From Codonopsis lanceolata (Eukaryota; Streptophyta; Magnoliopsida; Asterales; Campanulaceae), in assembly GCA_013146195.2 (NCBI GenBank), contig CM028379.1, positions 85,843,661-85,907,660 on the forward strand: DNA of 64,000 nucleotides. Reading direction: 5' to 3'. Both the position numbers and the translations under genes were made by a program. The notes beneath the pieces are model-generated. The model was given only the letters and a program-made list of their open reading frames with translations, did not search any database and was not told the origin of the DNA. Below are positions 12,661 through 22,233 of the stretch, one piece after another (positions within the stretch are counted from its first letter, which is position 1; each line of letters starts with the position of its first letter).

Positions 12661-12925
12661 CAAGTCAAAGATGACTTGGTCATTTGTAGCCTCACTTAAA
12701 AAAAATACTCTTTTATGGCCTGGTTTATCGATAAACCACTGATAACTCACGACTGGTTTATCGGTAAACCAGTAAAAGTACACCTCTTTAACATCCGAAA
12801 TTACTGGTCGACAGAGTGGTCGACAGACCGACCACTTGGTCGACCAAGTGGTTTACAGTGGTTTATTGATAAACCAGTGTAAACAGAGTGGTCGACAGAC
12901 CGACCACTTGGTCGACCAAGCCATT
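12657..12925. repeat. Cluster of palindromes and a 36-bp duplicated motif
   Basis: Perfect or near-perfect palindromes follow each other. TGGCCAAGTCA and TGACTTGGTCA form a hairpin at 12657-12682. TGGTTTATCGATAAACCA at 12721-12738 is perfect. ACTGGTTTATCGGTAAACCAGT-type arms lie at 12760-12781. CCACTTGGTCGACCAAGTGG at 12832-12851 is a perfect 20-bp palindrome. A 36-bp block (12813-12848) recurs exactly at 12885-12920. The cluster lies between OTP51 and the Mutator-like remains and may be that element's terminal region. Confidence 0.8.
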
Positions 12926-13700
12926 TTTTGTTGGTCTTTGGTCAAAGGCTATATATGTTCATCAATCGGGTCAAATGGCCGTATTTGACTAATGCCACCA
13001 AAAAAACAGAAGACAGAAACTTCCTATTCTATCAATTTTTAAAGCGGTAAGTGGTTGAGTATTCATTTAGACCCACAACAACATAGGTAGAATAAGTGAC
13101 TCTACTCCTTGACTTCGAGTAATTGACTTATAATCGACTGAGATAATCAACTCCTCTTTCACAATTCATTTGTTAGGAGAGAAAAATCAAATTAAAACTC
13201 TACATCTAACAGCTACCAGGAGACCCTATTTGGATCGACTCAACAGCTCTTCTTGATTTGCTTTCAATTTTATCAACATTATCAAGGTAATTCTTTCAAA
13301 TGTTCAACCTAATTCATGGTCAATTACTCTATTCTCACATTTTTCCCACACAGTTTAATTAATCTAGATATGTTGGTCCTCTGTTATAGTTTTATCTTTT
13401 AAATTTTTGATATTACTAGTTTGAGTGATTCATATTTCAATTAATCAACATATTTTGAACTACAATTTCAATCAACTGTATGTGTAGAAACATAATTGGT
13501 GTTTATGTTTATTGCTTTTTATGTGTTTCATGTTTATAATTTGCATTTTAATTTATTTTAATAGTTTATGTTAATCTGTTTGATTTTGCAAACATGTGTG
13601 AACTCTTTCAAACATGAACTGAATTAATTTCTTTTTTTGTTTTCAAACATGAACTGCATGTTTTTTTTTTGAAATTTTATTACATAAAATATATCATTTA
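12926..13700. other. AT-rich leader of the Mutator-like element
   Basis: No gene is seen. At 13090-13150 there are GAGTAATTGACT- and TGACTCTAC-like words that recall the GAGTCAAGTAACTGACT word of the tandem array at 16850-18990, which hints that both flanks belong to one element. The link is weak. Confidence 0.3.
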
Positions 13701-16560
13701 TTACTCTGTCATTAGAAAGATACTCTGCAAAAGTGTCATGCAGAAATTGTCAATTGTAGATTATGTTTATCAAAATTAGATGAAGAACATAAAAAATTGT
13801 TCTTGGATTCTGCATTTGAAAAGTTGTATGGGGTTAAGGAAAATATGAACCCCTCCAATGTGGTACTGCATGTTTTAGTTATGCTGAGGATTGAGTCGCC
13901 CGATGAAAATGAGTTGTGGTTTTGTATTGGGGGTCAAAAAGTGAGATTTTGGCTCTCAGATTACACGCTAATTACTGGTTTTTATTTCGGTGTTGAGAGT
14001 GATTTTACTAAGGACATCCTTACAACAAAAAAATTATTTAATAAATATTTTAAGGGACGAAAAAAGGCTGTAAGACCTGAAGAATTAAAAGAAGATTTTT
14101 CAAGTGCAAAAACTGAGTTGGACAGATACAAATTAGGACTGGTTGTTATCTACGAATCTGTATTGAGAGCTAAGGAAAGGACTACTTCGATTGACACTAA
14201 TTTTTTGAATATTGTGGACAACTTGGATTTGTTTAATAATTATCCATGGGGAAGAAGGTTTTATCCCAATCTTCTAACTACACTGAAAAAAACCTTTGAA
14301 CAAGGGTAGTGTTAAAATCAATACGTTATATGGCTTCTCATAACCAATACAGGTAAACAGTTGAATTCAACTATACATCAAATGATAATAAATTAATTTC
14401 ATCACATATTTCTTACATATAACTTTATTTAGGTTTGGATACTTGAATTATTTTGCAACTTTCCTGTATTTGAAGATCTTTATCAGCTGGAAAAGATAGG
14501 AACAGAAGTTCCTATAATGTGTAACTGGAAGTCGACGGGAAATCCAAGCTATGAAGAGATTATTGAAATCATTGATATACAACATGTAAAAATTTTCCAT
14601 CATTTCTACCACGATAATGAAAGATTTATTTTATGGTACATTTCATTAATGAAGTTTTTATTGTTTTTGAATTGACAAGATGTTGCTTTTCTTCCTTTAG
14701 TTCCGAATGATGCAGAATCTTGTTTGCGTTATGTTCATGGGTTTCCGGGGACTTGGTGTACAATATGCACATATAGTTTAGGGGAACAACAAACTGAAGA
14801 AGAAGTTTCCCCTGCTAATGATTTGATGAGGGTAATCTTGGATGTTATGACTTCTATGCAACAAAAGCTCAATGATAACTTCCTTAAAATCAACCGAAAG
14901 ATTGATGATCATAGTATTCAAATACGAAAGATTGATAATCATATGATTGAGATGAACCAGAAGATTAATGAATTAGTTGAGGCGAGGAGAGAGCAAACAC
15001 CATCCCACCACTGGCAAACACCACCTTACCAGGATACGACGATAATACCACCTCTCCATGATACGATGATGACACCACCTGACCACGAGACGATAATGGG
15101 GACCACTGAGAAAGAGACAAATCAGCATACATGGGATACTAGTACGGAACAGAACAAATCATTGGAGGTGAATACTACTGCTATGGGGGAGACCACTGAG
15201 AAAGAGGCAAATCATACGAAGCATACAGGGGATACTGGCATGGAACATAACAAATCAATGGAGGTTGCTACGGGGGAGACCACTGAGGAAGGGACAGAGC
15301 ATACGGGTAATACTATTAATGCTAAATTTGATTTAGCCTCCAATAGATATAAAAGGAAAAGGATAGAAAAAGATATTGATTCTGCAAATATCTTGGATGA
15401 GGGAATGGTGAGAGTGAAAAAACCATCGGCCCAAGTAAAAACTCCCTACACGACTCATTGTCGTGTATTTGGCGACCCCATAGTTAGTGGTATGCAATTT
15501 GAAAGAAAATTTGTAGATGGCATGAAACCTAACTTATTCATGGCACCGGATTGTTCGAAGATGACCCTGTTTAAATCTTGGTTGAAAAAGGGGAAGCCTA
15601 TGTAAGATACTTTTCTTAATCCTTTAAATACATTTTAACTATTTTATTATTGTTGTAATTATTTTATTTAATTACTTACATTTTAACTATTTCTTTCCAC
15701 ATCGATTATGTTATGAGATATGGTTATAAGCTCCCGAAACATTGGTTCAAAACATATGTCGTGTCTAAAAAATTTCTTCAGGATCTAATAAGTTATTCTA
15801 TCAAATTAATGGCATTATAAGATAATATTATTGCGTGATTTTGATAGACAATTGTAGTTCAGCATGTTGATTTGGCCCTGTGACTTATTCTGGAAAGACA
15901 ACAAAAATATCCATCAACATTTGACAAGTACAAAAGAGCCATACTGGATGCTGGCTTCACCAATGTCCTTATGCGTGAGTTCGAACTTTACAAAGAAGAA
16001 CCGAAGTGTTTCAAGGTGAAAGATTGTTTCTTGGAAATACATTATAGAACTTGGAATTTTTTTTGGGAAACCATGGATTCAATGTGAAAGGATTTACTTT
16101 TCGGTCAAGGCCAAGGATTATTGGTTTGCTGCCAACTTTGAGTTCCGGACTGGAAAGTTGACTGTGTATGACCCCGATAGAAGTCATCTAACAATAGATG
16201 AAGTACATGAAGCTCTCACCCCTTTTACAACCCTCGTCCCATTAATTGCAATGAAAGCCAAAATAGAAATGGGTACAATTACAATTGACATAGATATACT
16301 CACACAACAAATGGGACTGAAGTAAGTGATCCTATTTCAACTAGATTTCATTGAATTTTCCTTTGTTGAAATTATTTGTCTATAATACCTAATTTGTGGT
16401 TTCAATGTGTCATAGGGGGGTGATTGTGAGATTTATGCCCTTAAGTACATTGAGTTTTTAATCATTGACGAATCACCTTATTATGTTACTGATGAACATA
16501 TTTCAAAGTGGAGGAAAAAGTTTGCAGTCGACGTATTATGTGCAAACATGGATCCTTAAA
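13700..16560 (+). pseudogene. Mutator-like element ORF: DUF1985 plus Ulp1-type C48 peptidase
   Basis: Exon-like pieces of one long plant transposon-borne gene. A DUF1985-type domain lies at 13760-14309, with FCIGGQKVRFWLSDYTLITG, GRRKAV-like and NYPWGRRFYPNLL segments. A tryptophan-rich segment with VWILELF follows (14440-14640). At 14700-15605 is a frame with a coiled coil (repeated KI-D/NH-x-IQI units) and a Thr/Glu-rich linker with repeated GETTEK. The peptidase at 15700-16560 contains YWFAANFEFRTGKLTVYDP and GDCEIYALKYIEFL. Family knowledge: DUF1985 with Ulp1-like peptidase occurs in plant Mutator-like elements. The catalytic His before Trp is Tyr here (TAT at about 16129), while the Asp and the GDC cysteine remain. 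Stops at about 15820-15840 and 16558 show decay. No terminal inverted repeats were confirmed. Confidence 0.75.
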
Positions 16561-16849
16561 ATTTTGAGAAGCCATATTATGTTGCTGCTGCTGCTTGTAT
16601 TTGTTTGAATGAGGAATTCAGAGATGACATTGATCATGTATTTTCTTTATTTCACAGGGGTCATGTAAAATACACTTGTTTAGGACAATGACAATCCTTG
16701 TTTACTTTGATTAATGCAATGAAATTGCTTTGTGTTTGCTTTATTTTTTGGGTACTACTTATATGAATTTGTGATTGCAAATATATGTCAATTGAAAATA
16801 TTTGTATATTACTCAGACAGTTTATATATCACTTTCATATTTGCATAGG
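16561..16849. other. Tail of the Ulp1-type element
   Basis: Weak remains of peptidase C-terminal coding continue to about 16680 (YYVAAAACICLNEEF-like), then AT-rich DNA. No separate gene. Confidence 0.4.
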
Positions 16850-17220
16850 GTAGATTAAACTTGCAGACAGTAGAGTAAATGAATCAGTTTACACCTATGG
16901 TTGACTTGAAGAGAGTAGGGTTGATTACTCTACCCATTTTATAAGAAATGAGTCAGGTAACTGACTCACTTAATACTTGTGGTTGCAGAGGGCAGGGTCT
17001 ATTACTCAACTCATTCCATAACAAATGAGTCAAGTAACTGACTTAGTTAATCTGGTGTTGATTAAGTAACTGACTCAACTAATACTTGTGGTTTGATATC
17101 GATTAAACTTTCATAATGCAACATGTTGATTACTCAACCCATTCTATAACAAATGAGTCAATTAACTGACTTCAATAAAGTAACTTACTATTGTTAATTA
17201 ATTGATAAAACAAGGAAGTA
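16850..17220. repeat. Diverged precursor repeats of the hairpin satellite
   Basis: The word pair 'GATTACTCAACCCATTCTATA' (16-20 bp variants) and 'ACAAATGAGTCAAGTAACTGACT' recurs at about 16915-16965, 16995-17045 and 17120-17170 with irregular spacing and more divergence than in the regular array that follows. It looks like the older edge of that array. Confidence 0.7.
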
Positions 17221-18985
17221 GGCCTACCTGCCGATATTCAGCAGGGAGAACTTTTAGACTTGCTAAAGTCTAATCAATTTGATTAATAACCAAACTATAT
17301 TTTGACTAGTGTAGGGTCGATTACTCAACCCAATCTATAACAAATGAATCAAGTAACTGACACAAGAAAATAACATCGTGATTTGGATTCGATCTCGACG
17401 AAAGAATACATCAATGAAAAGTTAAGAGGCTCGAGGGATTATAAGATTTTTTATTATAAGAAACAGAATCCAAATTTGTCGAAAAATCTAAGCAAAATTA
17501 GAAATTCGAAAGAGCATGCTATGAAATCCAAACGTGGGTTGGAATCTATACAGTGGTTTTTTTTTTTGCAAAATTTTGGAACCATATGCGTCAAAAGGCG
17601 CCCGTACGGTTCCTACCGAGTTTAATAGGCGTAGATTTATCTAATCTAAACTGTATCATTAACCAGTTAACCATTTAACCATTATCAAAAAATGTTTGAA
17701 TTCAAAAAATATGCAAAATATGCAAAAGCTAACTATATATCCCAGCGGTAACGAAAATTGGCCAGTTACTTGACTCATGCTTAAAATGATAAAACAATGT
17801 AGTAGGCCTACCTGCTGATATTCAGCAGGAAGAACTTTTACACTTGCTAAAATCTAATCAATTTTATTAATAACCAAACTATGTTTTGACTAGTGTAGGG
17901 TCGATTACTCAACTCAATCTATAACAAATGAGTCAAGTAACTGACTTGACTCATGCTTAAAGTGAGAAAACAAGGTTGTAGGCCTACCTGCTGATATTCA
18001 GCAGGAAGAACTTTTAGACTTGCTAAAGTCTAATCAATTTGATTAATAACCAAACTATATTTTGACTAGTGTAGGGTCGATTACTCAACCCAATCTATAA
18101 CAAATGAGTCAAGTAACTGACTTCAGTTACTTGACTCATGCTTAAAATCATAAAAACAAGGTAGTAGGCCTACCTGCTGATATTCAGCAGTAAGAACTTT
18201 TACACTTGCTAAAGTCTAATCAATTTTATTAATAACCAAACTATGTTTTGACTAGTGTATGGTCGATTACTCAACCCAATCTATAACAAATGAGTCAAGT
18301 AACTGACTTGACTCATGCTTAAAGTGATAAAACAAGGCTGTAGGCCTACCTGCTGATATACAGCAGGGAGAACTTTTACACATGCTAAAGTCTAATCAAT
18401 TTGACTAATAACCAAACTATGTTTTGACTAGTGTAGGGTCGATTACTCAACTCAATCTATAACAAATGAGTCAAGTAATTGACTTCAGTTACTTGACTCA
18501 TGCTTAAAATGATAAAACAAGGTAGTAGGCCTACCTGCTGATATTCAGCAGGAAGAACTTTTACACTTGTTAAAGTCTAACCAATTTGATTAATAATCAA
18601 ACTATGTTTTGACTAGTGTAGGGTCGATTACTCAACCCAATCTATAGCAAATGAGTCAAGTAACTGACTCCAGTTACTTGACTCGTGCTTAAAATTATCA
18701 AACAAGGTAGTAGGCCTACCTACTGATATTCAGCAGGAAGATCTTTTAGACTTGCTAAAGTCTAATCAATTTGATTAATAACCGAACTGTGTTTTGACTA
18801 GTGTATGGTCGATTACTCAACCCAATCTATAACAAATGAGTCAAGTAACTGACTTCAGTTACTTGACTCATGCTTAAAGTGATAAAACAAGGTTGTAGGC
18901 CTACCTGCTGGTATTCAGCAGGAAGAACTTTTAGACTTGCTAAAGTCTAATCAATTTGATTAATAACCAACCTATGTTTTGACTA
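17221..18985. repeat. Tandem array of 176/185-bp monomers made of inverted repeats
   Basis: The word GGCCTACCTGCTGATATTCA starts at 17221, 17805, 17981, 18167, 18343, 18528, 18713 and 18898. The spacings are 584 (holding an insertion), 176, 186, 176, 185, 185 and 185. Each monomer contains consecutive perfect hairpins: CTGCTGA-TAT-TCAGCAG, AGACTT-GCTA-AAGTCT (in most copies), AATCAA-T-TTGATT and, in 185-bp units, arms of 17 bp starting ATGAGTCAAGTAACTGA. The 176-bp units lack 9 bp of that last hairpin. No coding potential. The array lies directly after the Ulp1-type element. Confidence 0.92.
17373..17763. other. Unrecognised ~390-bp insertion inside the array
   Basis: The repeat text breaks off near 17372 after 'AAGTAACTGAC' and resumes near 17764 with 'CAGTTACTTGACTCATGC', the next part of a monomer. 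The inserted DNA has an open plus-strand frame of 80 codons (17383-17625) that I do not recognise, a T run at 17557-17568, and no terminal repeats that I can see. Confidence 0.6.
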
Positions 18986-19156
18986 TGTTAAATCGTGCAA
19001 GACATTATTTTCCCAAGGATTTAAATCATTCTAAATCATTTAGGTTTCAGCAATTCTATTAAACTAATTACTTTGGATAAAATATTAAACTTAAGCACTT
19101 CAATGTAATTTTGTTTAAGAGATACAAAAGAGTTTTTGGTGTTTCTCTAAAACAAT

Positions 19157-21200
19157 TCATTGTTGTGCAGCTTCATCGGCATCGTCATCAGAAGATTCTT
19201 CAACAGCGGCTTCAGCAACAGCTTCTGTTGCTGCACCTAATTGTTTAGCTGCTTTGCTTAATCTATATTTAAGGCGTGTAATCTTCTCTTTGTAAGCTGT
19301 AGCCTTTGCTTCAGACTTTTCAGCTCTTAACTCATGTTTTTCTTCATCTTCCTTGTGAGCTAATGCTTCAACTCTTAGCTCTGCTCGTTCTGCTCTATGT
19401 TTCTCTTCCTGCTCCTTGTATGTTTTAAGTGCAGTAGACTCACCTGCATTAAACCAGCCAAGTTTAGAACTAAAAACAAAAAAAATATTACTCCACCTAC
19501 CTACTGCTCCTACAACCCACAGTGCAGTAGACTCACTTGCAATATATGCATCTTGAACTGCAGCAGAAATGAAGTCCTAGATAGAGGGTAGAACAGCTTC
19601 AATCTGCAGCTGTAATCCTGCAACCTGTTGGTTCATCTGCTGTTACACTCCTTGAATTTGTTGATTCAGTTGTATCATCTCCTTAAGGTCTTCTTTGATA
19701 TGAACCTAAGTGATCCTTAACATGTCCAGGGCTTCATAATAGCTTGAACCTTCAGGAAAGATATGTGCAGTGGCAGCAGGAGTTGATGTGGAAGGGACAT
19801 CAGTAGCAACATCAGGAACATCAATTGGTGTAGGAGCAACTAGATTTGATGCAGTAGGTTCTGTTGTTGGAGTAGTTGGAGGGGAGGGTGCAGCAGACAC
19901 TTCATCAACTGGAGAAGATATAGGAGTAGCATCTGAAAATGTGATAGTCTGTCCATTTGGCTTGTTCAGTGCAATCTTAGTGATCTCCTTATGTTTCTGT
20001 CTCATTTGATATGCTAGCCTGGCAGGAGACAATATTTGAACAGCAGTATCACTATCATCATCATCATCTTCAGATTCTTCATAAGAATCTTCATCATCTG
20101 ATTTTTCATCATCATCCTCATCTTCTTCAGAATCTTCTTCCTCTTCAGTTTCCTGCTCAGAAGAGCTGGAGTTATAATTCACTAGAGGAAAAGTTGGAGT
20201 GGCATCTGTTGGTATATCTTCAGCAGGTCTATTGACCTCTTCATTTATACCAGCTATTGCAGAGGGCTCCTGGGTATCTGAAATGGATGCAGATGGAGTG
20301 AAGGGGGTTTGGTGTAGGTCAACATCAGGTTCGGGAAATGGGGGTAGGATGAAAGATATAGGTTGAACATGGATTGGTTGAGGTGAAGTAGATGAAGAAG
20401 GAATGGTAGGTTCTGATTCAAGTGCAACAGATGAAGATGAGGTTTGGTGGGGCTCAGCAGATGGCTGGGCAGATGTTGATGCTCCTCCTGCCTTAGAGGA
20501 ATTCTTGCCAAAAAGGGACACGTATTTGGCATTAGCCATTTCAACCTTATGTTTGATATTTTCCATGGCTTTATCTTGAATCTTTTTGAGTCTGGCCTTG
20601 TTCATTTGAGGTAGTCTACCTGCTTCTCTAGCGATGTGGTCTTCCACAGTAGCAAGTCTGCCAACAACATAAGGATCATCAACCGTATCTTTGGTAAACC
20701 ATACTCATGGTTAAAAATTTCCCACATATCCAGTATTAGCTCATCTTGCACAAACCTGTCTTGTGCAAGATAAAAGGCATTCCAATCCATGGGCATTAGG
20801 TCAAAACATTTGCCGTAATTGAGGGCAATCTCTTCTGTAGTGGACAATCCTTACACGGGGTTTTTGTAGGGAACCCATAAGTATCTGTTGAAATTTGAGT
20901 CCACATATTTGATGGGATCTACCATTGGTTTGTCCTCCTTCTTCTCCGCATGAAAGGATAGAAGGGCTTGAATGAAGTAGGGTAGATGGTCAATGGGGAA
21001 GGCTCAATCAGTAGGAATATCAGCAGGATTGTCAAAGAAGAGATCATTTTTGGGATGAAAGGTTGGGTTAAAAATAGGTGGGAAGTATGGTTTCTGAGCT
21101 TGGTTTGGGTTGGAGGTAGGTAAAACAGTAGGTGATGAAGGTGATTGGTTTTGAGGTTCAGAAGTAACAGGGAAGGGAATGAAGGTTTCAGGGTTTGATT
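19157..21200 (-). pseudogene. Broken acidic/coiled-coil reading frame, unknown function
   Basis: On the minus strand from about 21200 to the TGA at 19157 a single protein can be followed through several frames. It starts with a Pro/Asn/Ser-rich segment. Next is a segment with STTEEIALNYGKCFDLMPMD (20600-20850). After a frameshift near 20695, a 313-codon frame (20647-19706) holds a basic helix, Ser/Thr/Pro-rich linkers and an acidic run of about 50 Glu/Asp/Ser residues (about 20020-20160). After another break comes a Lys/Glu/Ala-rich coiled coil (19440-19157) ending in an acidic tail. Stops near 20855 and 19700 and the frameshift make it non-functional as read. I do not recognise the family; the position among transposons suggests a transposon gag-like or accessory protein. 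Some breaks could be introns. Confidence 0.5.
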
Positions 21201-21208
21201 CAGCTGTA

Positions 21209-21340
21209 GCGTAACGTAACTTAACTTAACTTAACATAACGTAGCGTAACGTAACGTAACGTTGCCTAACTTAACTTAACTTTCGTAACGTAATGTAACG
21301 TAACTTAACTTAACTTAACCTAACTTAACGTAACGTAACA
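21209..21340. repeat. (TAACG/TAACT)n array
   Basis: About 26 pentamers alternate irregularly between GTAAC and TTAAC forms with a few interruptions (GTTGCC, TTTCG). It is not the plant telomere repeat. It lies at the upstream (high-coordinate) edge of the broken acidic reading frame. Confidence 0.95.
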
Positions 21341-22170
21341 CAAAAGTAACATTAGGTCTTATCATAAGAAGATGCTACGCGCTGATCCTAGAGAAAGGCT
21401 TTCTGCAGTCGAAGTCTGAACAATTTTGAATTGAGAGAGAAGATATTTTGTTATTTCTGTTAATGATTCGAAAACAACTCAACTGATACAAAGGAGGGAA
21501 AGCCAACTTATACAAAGAGCCCTAACAGACATAACAAACTAAACAAACTAATACAATCAGGTCCCTTGAGATTCTTCAATCTTGCAATTACAGCCCAAGT
21601 CTTCATTAGACACTTTCCCAAAAATACACTCGTCACCCTTATAAGTTTTAGCATCATTAACTTCTGCATTATGAGTAGTAACTTATGTATCTGCATCATT
21701 GTTGGCTTCTGCATCTGCATCATTGTTGCCTGCTGCATCTGCATCATTGTTATCAAAGTCTTAAGTAAGTCTAAGTTTGGAAAATAAGAAAAAAATGTTT
21801 AATTTAGGACATGAATAATGGGTGGCCTTTAATCATCTAGAAAGTAGAAACACTCATCACCTTCTTTTTTTTGACGTCACATTGATAATGTCTTGGAGAA
21901 ATGAGCCAACACTGAAAAATGCAAGAGTGCTAGGCCCGTTTAGGGTATTTTCTTTTTAACAGCCTATACTATGTTTCCAATTTAAAGAAGCATACATTCT
22001 GTAGAAGTCCAATGCTCTTTTAGGTGATAGGGGTTGAATTGTCAGGGATTCCCATTCCACTATTAAAATTCAACTCATCTCAGCCTTGGTGCCAACTTCT
22101 TGGTGTCACCTACTTGAAATTTTCTTTTCTCCTTTTGCTTAGTCCAAAACAAGCCCAAGGCCTTTTTCAC

Positions 22171-22173
<3 letters not shown>
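21341..22173. other. Unidentified region with a 24-bp coding-like minisatellite
   Basis: No intact gene. On the minus strand 21686-21750 holds three copies of a 24-bp unit that would encode NNDADAEA-type repeats in an open frame of about 80 codons. From 21360 to 21560 there is LTR-like text (GGCTCTTTGTATAAGTTGGC on the minus strand) with no confirmed boundaries. Confidence 0.3.

Positions 22174-22231
<58 letters not shown>
22174..22231. repeat. (TA)n microsatellite
   Basis: About 29 TA units lie at the low-coordinate side of the copia LTR region. Confidence 0.97.

Positions 22232-22233
<2 letters not shown>

Noticed and set aside
17221..18985. CRISPR-like array
   Set aside because: The repeats are 176-185 bp with no short-repeat/unique-spacer layout, and this is a plant nuclear context.
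21209..21340. Possible interstitial telomere repeat
   Set aside because: The unit is TAACG/TAACT, not TTTAGGG or a variant.
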